From Janibacter corallicola NBRC 107790 (lineage in GTDB: Bacteria > Actinomycetota > Actinomycetes > Actinomycetales > Dermatophilaceae): 60,155 nucleotides of DNA. Below, in pieces: positions 9,447-17,870 of this stretch. The notes under the pieces were generated by a model that made no database searches, was not told the origin of the DNA, and saw only the letters and a program-made list of their open reading frames with translations. A program made the translations under genes and the position numbers. Every line of letters starts with the position of its first letter. The first letter of the stretch is position 1. The DNA is taken from positions 1-60,155 of the forward strand of contig NZ_BCSR01000013.1 of NCBI RefSeq assembly GCF_001570965.1, in the 5' to 3' direction.

Positions 9447-11380
9447 GCGACTCTCCCCGCACCACCGACCCGAGCGCCGAGCAGATCAGGACCGTCCTGG
9501 ACGGCAGGTGGGGTGAGGTCCGCCAGCAGATGCGGGCCGATCCGGACTTCCCGGTGGCCGTCCCGAACCTCGAGCTCGGGCTGGAGGAGCACCGGGCCCG
9601 GACCCTCGAGCTCTGCCGCACCCTGGCCCACGGTGACTTCGTCCTCGGGGCGGTGCCACCCGAGCAGGGCGGCACCGGTGAGCTCGGCCGGGCCATCACC
9701 GGTCTGGAGATGCTCGGCCACGGTGATCTCTCGGTGATGGTCAAGGCCGGCGTCCAGTTCGGACTCTTCGGCGGCGCCCTCTCCAACCTCGGCACCACGC
9801 GCCACCACGAGACGTACCTGCACGACGCGCTGCGACTCGAGCTGCCCGGCGCCTACGCCATGACCGAGACCGGCCACGGCTCGGACGTGCAGACCCTCCT
9901 CACGACGGCGACCTACGACCCGGAGACCGACGAGCTCGTCGTCCACTCCCCCTCCCCGGCCGCCCGCAAGGACTACATCGGAGGGGCCGCCCGGGACGCG
10001 CGGATGGCTGCCGTCTTCGCCCAGCTCGTCGTCGGCGACGAGCACCACGGGGTGCACTGCGTGCTCGTGCCGCTGCGCGACGACGGCGGCGACGCGCTCC
10101 CCGGGGTGACCATCACCGACTGCGGCCCGAAGATGGGCCTGCGCGGCGTGGACAACGGGCGGCTGCTCTTCGACCACGTCCGGGTGCCGCGGGAGAACCT
10201 GCTCGACCGTTTCGGGAGCATCGACGACGCCGGCCACTACTCCTCGTCCATCGAGAGCGTGAACCGTCGCTTCTTCACCATGGTCGGGACCCTCGTCCGC
10301 GGCCGCATCACGGTCGGCGCCGCTGCCGGCGCGGCCGCCCGCAACGCCTTGACCATCGCGGTCCGCTACGGGCTCGCGCGCACCCAGTTCCACTACCCCG
10401 ACGGCGTGCACGAGGTCGCGATCTTGGACTACCGCGGCCACCAGCGCAAGCTCCTCCCCCGCCTGGCGCGCTCCTACGCCCTCGCGCTGGCGCAGAACGC
10501 CCTCACCGCACGGCTGCACGACATCACCGTGGGCGAGGAGACCGGGGAGAACGCCCAGCGCGAGCTCGAGGCCCGCGCCGCCGGGCTGAAGGCCGTGACG
10601 ACCTGGCACGCGACCGACACCATCCAGGCGGCGCGCGAGGCCTGTGGCGGCGCCGGCTACATGAGCGCCAACCGGTTCACCGACCTCAAGGCCGACACCG
10701 ACGTCTTCGCCACCTTCGAGGGCGACAACACGGTCCTCCTGCAGCTGGTGGCCAAGGGCATGCTCACCGACTACAAGCAGGACTTCGCCGACCTGGACAC
10801 CACCGGCGCGATCATGTTCGGCGCGCGGCAGCTGACCACCTCGGTCATCGAGCACACGATCGGCGGGTCGATCATCCAGCGCCTGCTCTCCGGTGCCCCG
10901 GGACGTGACGGTGACGAGGCGCTGCGGGACCGCGGCGGTCAGCTGGCCCTCTTCGAGGACCGGGAGGCCCACCTGACCGAGTCCCTCGCGATGCGGCTGC
11001 GTCGGGCCGGCGATGACGAGACCGACTCCTTCACGGTCTTCAACGACGCCCAGGACCACCTGCTCGAGGCCGCCCGGGCACACATGGACCGGGTGGTCCT
11101 CGAGGCCTTCGTCACCGCTGTCGACGAGGCCGCCCAGGGGCCGGGCCGGGACCTGCTGGAGAAGGTCTGCGACCTCTACGTCCTCAGCACCGTCGAGGAG
11201 AACCGGGCCTGGTACCTCGAGCACGGCCGCCTGAGCGCCGGCCAGGCGAAGGGCGTCATCGCGCGGGTGGGCGAGCTGTGCGACGAGCTCCGCCCGCACG
11301 CGGCCACGCTCGTGGACGCCTTCGCGATCCCGCACGAGTGGCTCACCACCGAGATGATGGCGGACCTGGCCGAGTTCTAA
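9443..11380 (+). CDS. Acyl-CoA oxidase-like flavoprotein
   Basis: This 645-residue protein is longer than an ordinary acyl-CoA dehydrogenase and matches the acyl-CoA oxidase architecture: N-terminal helical domain, beta domain, FAD helical domain and an extra C-terminal helical domain. The motif YAMTETGHGSDVQ (about residues 135-147), followed by TATYDPETDELVVHSPSP, is characteristic of oxidases. Near the FAD site it has EACGGAGYMSANR. If a true oxidase, it would pass electrons to oxygen and make hydrogen peroxide; some bacterial members act as dehydrogenases. The start is the ATG at 9443 inside an ATGA overlap. It is the last gene of the operon, tail-to-tail with the ABC-F gene. Confidence 0.82.
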   Translation: MSDSPRTTDPSAEQIRTVLDGRWGEVRQQMRADPDFPVAVPNLELGLEEHRARTLELCRTLAHGDFVLGAVPPEQGGTGELGRAITGLEMLGHGDLSVMVKAGVQFGLFGGALSNLGTTRHHETYLHDALRLELPGAYAMTETGHGSDVQTLLTTATYDPETDELVVHSPSPAARKDYIGGAARDARMAAVFAQLVVGDEHHGVHCVLVPLRDDGGDALPGVTITDCGPKMGLRGVDNGRLLFDHVRVPRENLLDRFGSIDDAGHYSSSIESVNRRFFTMVGTLVRGRITVGAAAGAAARNALTIAVRYGLARTQFHYPDGVHEVAILDYRGHQRKLLPRLARSYALALAQNALTARLHDITVGEETGENAQRELEARAAGLKAVTTWHATDTIQAAREACGGAGYMSANRFTDLKADTDVFATFEGDNTVLLQLVAKGMLTDYKQDFADLDTTGAIMFGARQLTTSVIEHTIGGSIIQRLLSGAPGRDGDEALRDRGGQLALFEDREAHLTESLAMRLRRAGDDETDSFTVFNDAQDHLLEAARAHMDRVVLEAFVTAVDEAAQGPGRDLLEKVCDLYVLSTVEENRAWYLEHGRLSAGQAKGVIARVGELCDELRPHAATLVDAFAIPHEWLTTEMMADLAEF

Positions 11381-11395
11381 GCGGCGCCGGCCCGC

Positions 11396-13081
11396 TCACC
11401 TGGCGCGGGCCACGCGCCCTTCGTCCCAGACCGGCTCCTCGCTCTCCCGGACCCGGCCGTCCTCGCCGAAGACGAGGAAGCGCTCGAAGCCGCGGGCGAA
11501 CCACCGGTCATGGGTCACGGCGAGCACCGTGCCGGCAAAGGCCGCGAGTCCTTCCTCGAGCGCCTCGGCCGACTCCACGTCGAGGTTGTCCGTCGGCTCG
11601 TCGAGCAGCAGCAGCGTGGCGCCGGAGAGCTCGAGCAGCAGGATCTGGAAGCGGGCCTGCTGGCCGCCGGAGAGCGACTCGAAGGACTGCTCGCCGGAGT
11701 GGGCCAGCTCGTAACGGTCGAGCGCCCGACTCGCCGCCTCCCGGCCCATGCCGTCACGGTGGTCGTCCCCGCGATGGAGGACCTGCAGCAGGGTGCGCCC
11801 GGTGAGCTCGGGGTGGTCGTGGGTCTGGACGAACCAGCCGGGCCGCACGCGAGCACCGAGCCTGGCCCGACCCGTGTGCTGCACGGGCTCGATGACGGCC
11901 TCCCCGACGGGACGGTTCTCCGGCTCCGGGTCGCTGCCGCCACCCGCGAGCAGCCGCAGGAAGTGGGACTTCCCCGAACCATTCGACCCCAGGACCGCGA
12001 TGCGCTCTCCGTACCAGACCTCCAGGTCGAAGGAGCGCATGAGACCGGTCAGCTCCAGCCGCTCGCAGACGACGGCCCGCTTGCCGGTACGGGCACCACG
12101 CAGTCGCATCGTGACCCGCTGCTCGCGCGGCTGCTCGGTCGGCGGGCCCTCCGCCTCGAAGCGCTCCAGCCGGGTGCGGGCCGCCTGGTAGCGGGTGGAC
12201 ATGTCCGAGTTGTAGGCCGCCTTCTGCTTGTACATGAGCATGAGCGAGCGCAGCTTGGCGTGCTCCTCGTCCCACCGCCGGCGCAGCTCCTCGAACCGGG
12301 CGAAACGCTCCCTTCGTGCCTCGTGGTAGCTCGCGAAGCCACCCGGGTGGGTCCACACGCGGTTCCCGGCCCGTCCGAGCTCGACGGTGACCACCCGGGT
12401 CGCGGTGTTGGCGAGCAGCTCGCGGTCGTGGCTGACGAAGAGGACCGTCTTCTCCGAGGCCCGCAGCGACTCCTCCATCCAGATCTTGCCCGGCACGTCG
12501 AGATAGTTGTCCGGCTCGTCCAGGAGGAGCACCTCGTCGGGGCCACGGAGGAGGTACTCCAGGACGAGGCGCTTCTGCTCGCCGCCGGAGAGCGTACTGA
12601 TCTGCCGGTACCTGCACCGCTCGAAGGGGACACCGAGGGCCGCGGTCGTGCACACGTCCCAGAGGACCTCCTGGTCGTAACCGCCGGCATCGGCGTAGTC
12701 GGCCAGGGCGCTCGCGTAGCGCATCTGGGTCCGCTCGTCATCGCTCTCCATCAGGCGCAGCTCGAGGGCGTCGATCTCCCTCGCGGTGGCCCGCACCGCC
12801 TCCGGCGTCACGGACAGGAGCAGGTCGGTGACCGTGGGGTCCGCGCCGAGGCCGGCCGCGACGTGCTGTCGCATGACGCCGAGTCCACCGGAGCACACGA
12901 TGGTGCCCGAGTGGGGTGTCAGCTCCCCGGTCACGAGGCGCAGCAGCGTGGTCTTGCCCGCACCGTTGGCACCGACGAGGGCGACCTTGGCGCCGTCCCC
13001 GACCCGGAAGGCCACCTCGTCGAGGAGCACCCGGCCGTCGGAGAGCTCGTACCGCACGCCTGCCACGTCCACATGTCCCAC
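11396..13081 (-). CDS. ABC-F family ATPase (ribosome-associated)
   Basis: This is a soluble protein of about 561 residues with two ABC ATPase domains and no membrane segments. Walker A motifs are GANGAGKTT (residues 37-45) and GSNGSGKSH in the second half. Both halves carry LSGGEQKR/LSGGQQAR signatures and LLDEP Walker B motifs (EVLLLDEPDNYLD, LLLLDEPTDNLD). A charged linker lies between them. ABC-F proteins act on translating ribosomes, some giving antibiotic protection. I place the start at GTG 13081 (VGHVDVAGVRYEL), since related actinobacterial proteins begin like this. The open frame continues 33 codons upstream through the copper operator, which is unlikely to be coding. Confidence 0.85.
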   Translation of the reverse strand: MGHVDVAGVRYELSDGRVLLDEVAFRVGDGAKVALVGANGAGKTTLLRLVTGELTPHSGTIVCSGGLGVMRQHVAAGLGADPTVTDLLLSVTPEAVRATAREIDALELRLMESDDERTQMRYASALADYADAGGYDQEVLWDVCTTAALGVPFERCRYRQISTLSGGEQKRLVLEYLLRGPDEVLLLDEPDNYLDVPGKIWMEESLRASEKTVLFVSHDRELLANTATRVVTVELGRAGNRVWTHPGGFASYHEARRERFARFEELRRRWDEEHAKLRSLMLMYKQKAAYNSDMSTRYQAARTRLERFEAEGPPTEQPREQRVTMRLRGARTGKRAVVCERLELTGLMRSFDLEVWYGERIAVLGSNGSGKSHFLRLLAGGGSDPEPENRPVGEAVIEPVQHTGRARLGARVRPGWFVQTHDHPELTGRTLLQVLHRGDDHRDGMGREAASRALDRYELAHSGEQSFESLSGGQQARFQILLLELSGATLLLLDEPTDNLDVESAEALEEGLAAFAGTVLAVTHDRWFARGFERFLVFGEDGRVRESEEPVWDEGRVARAR

Positions 13082-13133
13082 GAATCGGGATGCTCCCAGA
13101 TCCGCATGTCCGGGGCCACGAATTATCAAGGGA

Positions 13134-13150
13134 ATACCCCTCTGGGGTAT
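13134..13150. promoter_or_regulatory. CsoR-type copper operator
   Basis: ATACCCC-TCT-GGGGTAT is a perfect inverted repeat with 7-base arms and a 3-base centre. It matches the ATACCCC...GGGGTAT pattern known for CsoR copper repressors. It lies 54 bases upstream of the P-type ATPase start and overlaps a likely -10 element (TATAGC, 13148-13153). A copper-sensing repressor bound here would block the promoter. No csoR gene is in the window, so the repressor must be encoded elsewhere. Confidence 0.8.
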
Positions 13151-13203
13151 AGCATTGACGTGGGGTGAGGCCAGACGCACGGACGCTACCGAGAAGGATG
13201 CCG

Positions 13204-15225
13204 ATGACGACCCACCACGACCACGACGACCACGGTGGACACGCGGGGCACGACGACCACGTCGCGATGTTCCGCCGGCTCTTCTGGATCATGCTCGTCC
13301 TCGCCGTCCCCGTCGTCGGCTTCTCGCCCGGTTTCGGCATGCTCCTCGGCTACGAGCCGCCGACCTGGGGTGTCTGGGTCGCCGCTGTCCTCGGCACGGT
13401 CATGTACCTCTGGGGCGGCAAGCCCTTCCTCACCGGCGGCACCGACGAGATCCGCGACCGAGCCCCGGGCATGATGCTCCTCATCGGGCTGGCGATCACC
13501 GTCGCCTTCCTCGCCTCCTGGGGTTCCACCACCGGGCTGCTCGACGAACAGCTGGAGTTCTGGTGGGAGCTGGCCCTGCTGGTGGTCATCATGCTGCTCG
13601 GGCACTGGATCGAGATGCGCTCCCTCGCCCGGACCACCTCCGCCCTGGACTCCCTCGCCGAGCTGCTCCCGGACGAGGCCGAGCGGGTCGTCGGCGAGGA
13701 CGTGGAGATCGTCTCCCCGATGGCGCTGGCCGTCGACGACGTCGTCATCGTCCGCCCCGGTGGGCGCGTCCCGGCCGATGGCGTCGTGGTCGTCGGGGCA
13801 GCGAGCGTCGACGAGTCGATGATCACCGGTGAGTCCGCCGCGGTCCGGCGCGAGGAGGGCGACCGGGTCGTGGCAGGCACGATTGCCACCGATTCCGGTC
13901 TGCGCGTGGCGATCACGGCCGTGGGTGACGACACCGCCCTGGCCGGCATCAGCCGGCTCGTCGAGGACGCCCAGGCCTCATCCTCGCGGGCGCAGCGCCT
14001 CGCGGACCGTGCTGCGGGGTGGCTCTTCTGGTTCGCACTCGGGGCAGCGGTGCTCACCGCGCTGGTGTGGGGACTGCTCGGGCTGCCCGACTCCGCGGTC
14101 GTGCGCACGATCACCGTGCTCGTCATCGCCTGCCCGCACGCGCTCGGCCTGGCGATCCCGCTCGTCGTCTCGATCGCGACCGAGCGCGCCGCCCGGGGTG
14201 GCGTCCTCATCAAGGACCGGCTGGCGCTGGAGAGCATGCGCACCGTGGACACGGTGCTCTTCGACAAGACCGGCACCCTGACGAAGGGCTCCCCCGCCGT
14301 GACCGCGGCCGCACCCGTCGCCGACGTCGCGGAGGACGAGCTCATCGCCCTGGCCGCTGCGGCAGAGTCGGATTCGGAGCACCCGCTGGCTCGCGCGATC
14401 GTCGCCGCGGCGGAGCAGCGCGGCCTGTCCGTGCCGGCGGCGCACGACTTCGCCTCCTCCCCCGCCGTCGGGGTCACCGCGACCGTCTCCGGAAGCACCG
14501 TGCGCGTCGGCGGTCCCTACCTGCTCGAGGAGGAGGGCGCCGAGGCCGTGGGCGTGGCCGAGGAGTGGGGCCACCAGGGGGCCACCGTCCTGCACGTCCT
14601 GGTCGACGGGCAGGTGCGCGGCGCCCTGCGCGTGGCCGACGAGATCCGCCCGGAGTCCCGGGCGACCATCGATGCGCTCCACGCGAAGGGGGTCCAGGTC
14701 GCCATGATCACCGGCGACGCCGAGCCGGTGGCCGCCTCCGTCGCGGCGGAGCTGGGGATCGACCGCTACTTCTCCCAGGTCCGTCCGGAGGACAAGGCGG
14801 CCAAGGTCGCCGAGCTGCAGTCCGAGGGACGCACGGTCGCCATGGTCGGGGACGGCGTCAACGACGCCCCCGCGCTGGCCGGGGCGGACGTCGGCATCGC
14901 GATCGGTGCGGGCACCGACGTGGCCATCGGCTCCGCCGGCGTCGTCCTGGCCTCCGACGACCCGCGGGCCGTGCTCTCGGTTCGGGAGCTCTCCCGGGCC
15001 GGGTACGCGAAGATGCAGCAGAACCTGTGGTGGGCCGCCGGCTACAACATCATCGCGGTCCCGCTGGCCGCCGGTGTCCTGGCGCCCATCGGCTTCGTCA
15101 TGCCGATGTCGGTCGGCGCGATCCTGATGTCGCTCTCCGCGATCATCGTCGCGCTCAACGCCCAGCTCCTGCGGGGGCTCGACCTGCGGCCGGAGGTTAT
15201 GGTGGCAGGCGGAGCCCGGCCGTAG
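13204..15225 (+). CDS. copB: CPH-type heavy-metal P-type ATPase (CopB-like)
   Basis: This is a 673-residue membrane ATPase exporting copper-type ions. The cytosolic N-terminus is His-rich (HHDHDDHGGHAGHDDH, residues 4-19) instead of carrying a CxxC metal-binding domain. The membrane metal site reads CPH (residues 310-312), which defines the P1B-3 CopB group rather than CopA (CPC). TGES, phosphorylated DKTGT (near 354), SEHPLARAI and GDGVNDAPALAGADVG (near 549) are all intact. The ATG at 13204 is preferred because GAGAAGG ends 6 bases before it; an earlier ATG at 13198 touches that site. Control by the CsoR-type operator upstream is likely. Metal is Cu by family and operator, not proven. Confidence 0.88.
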   Translation: MTTHHDHDDHGGHAGHDDHVAMFRRLFWIMLVLAVPVVGFSPGFGMLLGYEPPTWGVWVAAVLGTVMYLWGGKPFLTGGTDEIRDRAPGMMLLIGLAITVAFLASWGSTTGLLDEQLEFWWELALLVVIMLLGHWIEMRSLARTTSALDSLAELLPDEAERVVGEDVEIVSPMALAVDDVVIVRPGGRVPADGVVVVGAASVDESMITGESAAVRREEGDRVVAGTIATDSGLRVAITAVGDDTALAGISRLVEDAQASSSRAQRLADRAAGWLFWFALGAAVLTALVWGLLGLPDSAVVRTITVLVIACPHALGLAIPLVVSIATERAARGGVLIKDRLALESMRTVDTVLFDKTGTLTKGSPAVTAAAPVADVAEDELIALAAAAESDSEHPLARAIVAAAEQRGLSVPAAHDFASSPAVGVTATVSGSTVRVGGPYLLEEEGAEAVGVAEEWGHQGATVLHVLVDGQVRGALRVADEIRPESRATIDALHAKGVQVAMITGDAEPVAASVAAELGIDRYFSQVRPEDKAAKVAELQSEGRTVAMVGDGVNDAPALAGADVGIAIGAGTDVAIGSAGVVLASDDPRAVLSVRELSRAGYAKMQQNLWWAAGYNIIAVPLAAGVLAPIGFVMPMSVGAILMSLSAIIVALNAQLLRGLDLRPEVMVAGGARP

Positions 15226-15263
15226 GGCTCGCGGACGAGGGAGCAGTACCCGCACCACGACAA

Positions 15264-15286
15264 GACTGACTCACGAAGGAGTCGTC
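15264..15286 (+). promoter_or_regulatory. RBS-sequestering hairpin before the SMR pair
   Basis: GAC(T)GACTC-ACGAAG-GAGTCGTC forms an 8-bp stem with one bulged T and a 6-base loop, ending directly at the ATG at 15287. The ribosome site AAGGAG (15276-15281) lies in the loop and the 3' arm, so the structure would limit translation. Two further ACGA words occur upstream (in GGACGAGG and CCACGACA). ACGR loops are a mark of the guanidine-II (mini-ykkC) riboswitch, but the canonical pair of ACGR tetraloops is not formed here. Translational control is plausible; ligand sensing is speculative. Confidence 0.4.
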
Positions 15287-15601
15287 ATGGCGTGGTTCGT
15301 GCTCGTCGTCTCGGGGATGATGGAGGCGGTCTGGGCCGTCGCCCTGGCCCGGTCCGAGGGCTTCCACCGGGTGGTCCCCAGCGTGCTCTTCGTGGTCTTC
15401 CTCGCCGGCAGCCTCGGTGGTCTCGCATGGGCGATGACCTCGCTGCCGACGGGGACGGCGTACGCGGTGTGGACCGGCATCGGCGCGACCCTGACGGCCG
15501 TCTGGTCGATGGCCAGCGGCGCCGAGCGTGCCACCACCGCCCGGGTGGGCCTGCTCGTCCTCCTCGTCGGCTGCGTCGTCGGCCTGAAGGCGGTGGCCTG
15601 A
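15287..15601 (+). CDS. SMR family transporter, SugE/Gdx-like subunit 1
   Basis: This is a 104-residue small multidrug resistance protein with four membrane helices. The essential Glu in helix 1 is present (SGMMEAVWAVAL). The stretch GTAYAVWTGIGA in helix 3 is the SugE/Gdx type rather than the EmrE/Qac type, which suggests guanidinium export. It lies one base from a second SMR gene, the usual arrangement for heterodimeric pairs such as YkkC/YkkD. It is 61 bases downstream of the copper ATPase and may be partly co-transcribed. The start ATG is set by AAGGAG 5 bases upstream. Substrate is inference. Confidence 0.82.
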   Translation: MAWFVLVVSGMMEAVWAVALARSEGFHRVVPSVLFVVFLAGSLGGLAWAMTSLPTGTAYAVWTGIGATLTAVWSMASGAERATTARVGLLVLLVGCVVGLKAVA

Positions 15602-15602
15602 G

Positions 15603-15935
15603 ATGCCCTGGGTCGTCCTGCTCCTCAGCGCGGTCCTCGAAGCCGTCTGGGCCACCGCGCTCGGGCACTCCGAGGGCTTCTCCCGGCCGGTGGCGACGGT
15701 GGTCTTCCTCATCGCCCTGGCGCTCAGTCAGACCGGGCTCGGCTGGGCGGTGAAGACCATCCCCATCGGTACCGGCTACGCCGTCTGGGTGGGCGTGGGA
15801 GCGGCCCTGACGGTCGCCTGGGCCATGGCCACGGGTGAGGAGAGCGCCTCGCCGGCGAAGGTGGTCTTCCTCGCCGGGATCATCGCCTCCGTCGTGGGCC
15901 TGCGGCTGGTCCCCTCCGGGCCCTCGGAGCGCTGA
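15603..15935 (+). CDS. SMR family transporter, SugE/Gdx-like subunit 2
   Basis: This is the 110-residue partner of the preceding SMR gene, with four membrane helices and the helix-1 Glu (SAVLEAVWATAL). The helix-3 motif reads GTGYAVWVGVGA. It differs from its partner by a longer C-terminal tail (VPSGPSER), which fits an asymmetric antiparallel heterodimer. Only one base separates the two genes, so their amounts are probably linked. It ends 9 bases before the stop of the converging superinfection-immunity-like gene, with a terminator hairpin spanning both stops. Confidence 0.82.
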   Translation: MPWVVLLLSAVLEAVWATALGHSEGFSRPVATVVFLIALALSQTGLGWAVKTIPIGTGYAVWVGVGAALTVAWAMATGEESASPAKVVFLAGIIASVVGLRLVPSGPSER

Positions 15936-15951
15936 CGAAGGGGGTCAGCGC
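15929..15951. terminator. Bidirectional terminator spanning two convergent stops
   Basis: GCGCTGAC-GAAGGGG-GTCAGCGC gives an 8-bp stem and a 7-base loop. It covers the stop codons of both the SMR gene (+) and the membrane protein gene (-), which are only 9 bases apart. There is no U-tract, as is common in high-GC actinobacteria. The loop holds the recurrent word CGAAGGGGG. Confidence 0.6.
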
Positions 15952-16178
15952 ACCGAGACGATCCGGTGCTCCTTGATGGACATCACGAGCGCGATGATCC
16001 ACCCGATCACCGTCCAGCCGAGGAGCAGGTTCACCCAGAAGACCGACCAGGCGTTGGCGTTGCCGCGCACGGCCGCGATCGCCCACGGCAGCATGTAGCC
16101 GGCGGTGAGGATCGCGACGAGGATGGCGACCGGCGCGCTGACGACGCGTGTCTTCTGGTCCGTGACGATTCTTGCCAT
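15945..16178 (-). CDS. Superinfection immunity-like small membrane protein
   Basis: This is a 77-residue protein with two membrane helices. The second part, NLLLGWTVIGWIIALVMSI, matches the Imm_superinfect family (PF14373), named after phage T4 Imm. In T4, Imm blocks DNA entry of a second phage; most chromosomal members in bacteria have no tested role. The short N-terminus is charged (TDQKTR) and the C-terminus is cytosolic and basic. No phage genes are nearby, so this is more likely a resident small membrane protein than a prophage remnant. The start ATG at 16178 is the only plausible one. Confidence 0.7.
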   Translation of the reverse strand: MARIVTDQKTRVVSAPVAILVAILTAGYMLPWAIAAVRGNANAWSVFWVNLLLGWTVIGWIIALVMSIKEHRIVSVR

Positions 16179-16216
16179 GCCCCCAGCCTAGGCTGATGCG
16201 GCGACCCGCCAGCACT

Positions 16217-16302
16217 TCGCACGGCAGTTCGGCCATGGCCCCGGCGGGCGCGCCCGGAATGCCGCGGCTGCGGAGCGCCGAGGGAGGCGAACTGCCGTGC
16301 GA
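16217..16302. repeat. Long inverted repeat with 15-bp perfect arms
   Basis: TCGCACGGCAGTTCG (16217-16231) is repeated as its exact complement at 16288-16302, separated by 56 bases. The inside contains a second palindrome, GGGCGCGCCC (16246-16255). The element lies downstream of the MFS gene and upstream of the small membrane protein, both on the minus strand. It could be a large terminator or processing hairpin, or a small non-autonomous repeat element. No second copy is seen in the window. Confidence 0.65.
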
Positions 16303-16323
16303 CATGCCGTGCCCCTCGTCCCG

Positions 16324-17820
16324 CTAGTCGCTCGGCGGGTCGAGTGAGGGGAAGCGGCGCGGCACCAGGGCCAGTGAGAGCAGGACCGCGACGCCGGCGA
16401 TGAGCAGCCCGACGAACACCGCATGGGTCGAGGAGTGCAGCGCGGAGCGCATGAACTCCGCCGCCGCTGCCGAGGGACTGCCCAGGAGCGCACCGGTGAT
16501 GCCGTCGACCGTCTCCGGGACGCTGCCGCGCAGACGGGCCGGCGCGTGATCGAGCTCGCGCAGCAGCACGTGGTTCGTCACCGCGCCGAAGATCGCCGCA
16601 CCCAGGCTCTGCCCGAGGTACCGGGCGAACATCGCTCCCCCGGTCACCACGCCGCGCTCGGACCAGGTCACCGTCGACTGTAGGCCGACGATCAGGGGGG
16701 TCGTGATCAGGCCCATGCCGGCCCCGAGCAAGAGACTGCCCAGCACCGCGACCGCGGTCGTGGTGGTCTCGTCCAGGCTGACGAAGACACCTCCGGCCAC
16801 GATGAGGAAGAGGGCCCCCACCGCCGCGGTGTCACGAAAGCCGATGCGCAGGTAGAGCCTGCTGGAAAGCGAGGAGGCCACTGGCCACCCGATCGACATG
16901 ACGGCCAGCACGAAGCCTGCGCCGACCGGGCTGAGACCGCCGACGAACTGGGCCCAGGTGGGAAGGAAGGTGGACAGGCCGATCATCGCCATCCCGGACA
17001 GCGCGGTGGCCAGGTACGAACCCGCGGTCAGCCCTCGGGTCCACAGCCAGGGCGGCATGATCGGGTCGCTCGCCCGGTGCTCGACGAGCACCGCGGCCAC
17101 GGCGCACACGAGGGTCAGGGCGAAGATGGTCACGCTCGGCGTGGACAGCCAGGGCCAGGCCGTCCCGCCCTGGAGCAGGCCGAGGACCCCGAGACCCCCG
17201 GTTGCGAAGAGCAGCGCCGCCCCGAGCCAGTCGATGCGGTGCTCGTGCCGTTCGACGTCCTCGTGCAGACGCACGATGATCGTGGCCACGGCCGCGACAC
17301 CGATCGGGATGTTGACGAAGAAGATCCACCGCCAGCTGGCGTACTGCGCGAAGAGGCCACCCAGCGCCGGCGCCACGACCGCGGAGATGCCCCACACGCT
17401 GGACAGGTATCCCTGGATCCGGCCGCGCTCGGCGACGGTGTACATGTCCCCGGCCAGGGTCTGCACGGTGGCGCCGATCGCACCGGCCCCCAGTCCCTGC
17501 AGGCCGCGGAAGGCGATGAGACTGATCATGTCCCAGGCAGCGCCGGACAGGACCGACCCGAGCAGGAAGACGATCGCCCCGACGACGAGGACCGGCTTGC
17601 GTCCGTAGATGTCGGCGAACTTGCCGTAGACCGGGATGGTGACGGTCTGGGCGAGCAGGTAGATCGAGAAGACCCACCCGACGAGGGCGAACCCGCCCAG
17701 GTCACCGACGACCTGCGGGACGGCCGTCGCGACGATCGTCGTGTCCATCGCGATCAGGGCCATCGCGAGGACGAGTGCGACCAGGACCGGTGTCCGTGGG
17801 TCGCTCAGGCGGGATGTCAC
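16324..17820 (-). CDS. MFS drug:H+ antiporter, DHA2 (EmrB/QacA) type
   Basis: This is a 498-residue membrane transporter with about 14 helices. It starts in a way typical of DHA2 exporters (ALIAMDTTIVATAVPQVVGD, motif D1), has motif A (GKFADIYGRKPVL) after helix 2, and a motif C-like segment (WGISAVVAPALGG) in helix 5. Members export diverse drugs or metabolites by proton exchange. No regulator gene is adjacent, but tRNA-Val(CAC) lies 50 bases upstream. A long inverted repeat follows its stop and may end transcription. Confidence 0.85.
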   Translation of the reverse strand: MTSRLSDPRTPVLVALVLAMALIAMDTTIVATAVPQVVGDLGGFALVGWVFSIYLLAQTVTIPVYGKFADIYGRKPVLVVGAIVFLLGSVLSGAAWDMISLIAFRGLQGLGAGAIGATVQTLAGDMYTVAERGRIQGYLSSVWGISAVVAPALGGLFAQYASWRWIFFVNIPIGVAAVATIIVRLHEDVERHEHRIDWLGAALLFATGGLGVLGLLQGGTAWPWLSTPSVTIFALTLVCAVAAVLVEHRASDPIMPPWLWTRGLTAGSYLATALSGMAMIGLSTFLPTWAQFVGGLSPVGAGFVLAVMSIGWPVASSLSSRLYLRIGFRDTAAVGALFLIVAGGVFVSLDETTTTAVAVLGSLLLGAGMGLITTPLIVGLQSTVTWSERGVVTGGAMFARYLGQSLGAAIFGAVTNHVLLRELDHAPARLRGSVPETVDGITGALLGSPSAAAAEFMRSALHSSTHAVFVGLLIAGVAVLLSLALVPRRFPSLDPPSD

Positions 17821-17870
17821 CAGAGGATCGCCGCAGACGCCGACGTGCGCTCCTCCGGCGACGTCGATGG

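Noticed and set aside
13082-13180. A 33-residue N-terminal extension of the ABC-F protein
   Set aside because: It would run through the copper operator and lacks family resemblance; the protein fold begins at GHVDVAGVRYEL.
15226-15286. A canonical guanidine-I, -II or -III riboswitch
   Set aside because: The gap is too short for guanidine-I, and the two ACGR tetraloop hairpins of guanidine-II do not form. Only an RBS hairpin with an ACGAAG loop can be supported.
15945-16178. A prophage remnant, because of the superinfection-immunity-like protein
   Set aside because: There are no integrase, phage structural or lysis genes around it, and the family is common on bacterial chromosomes.
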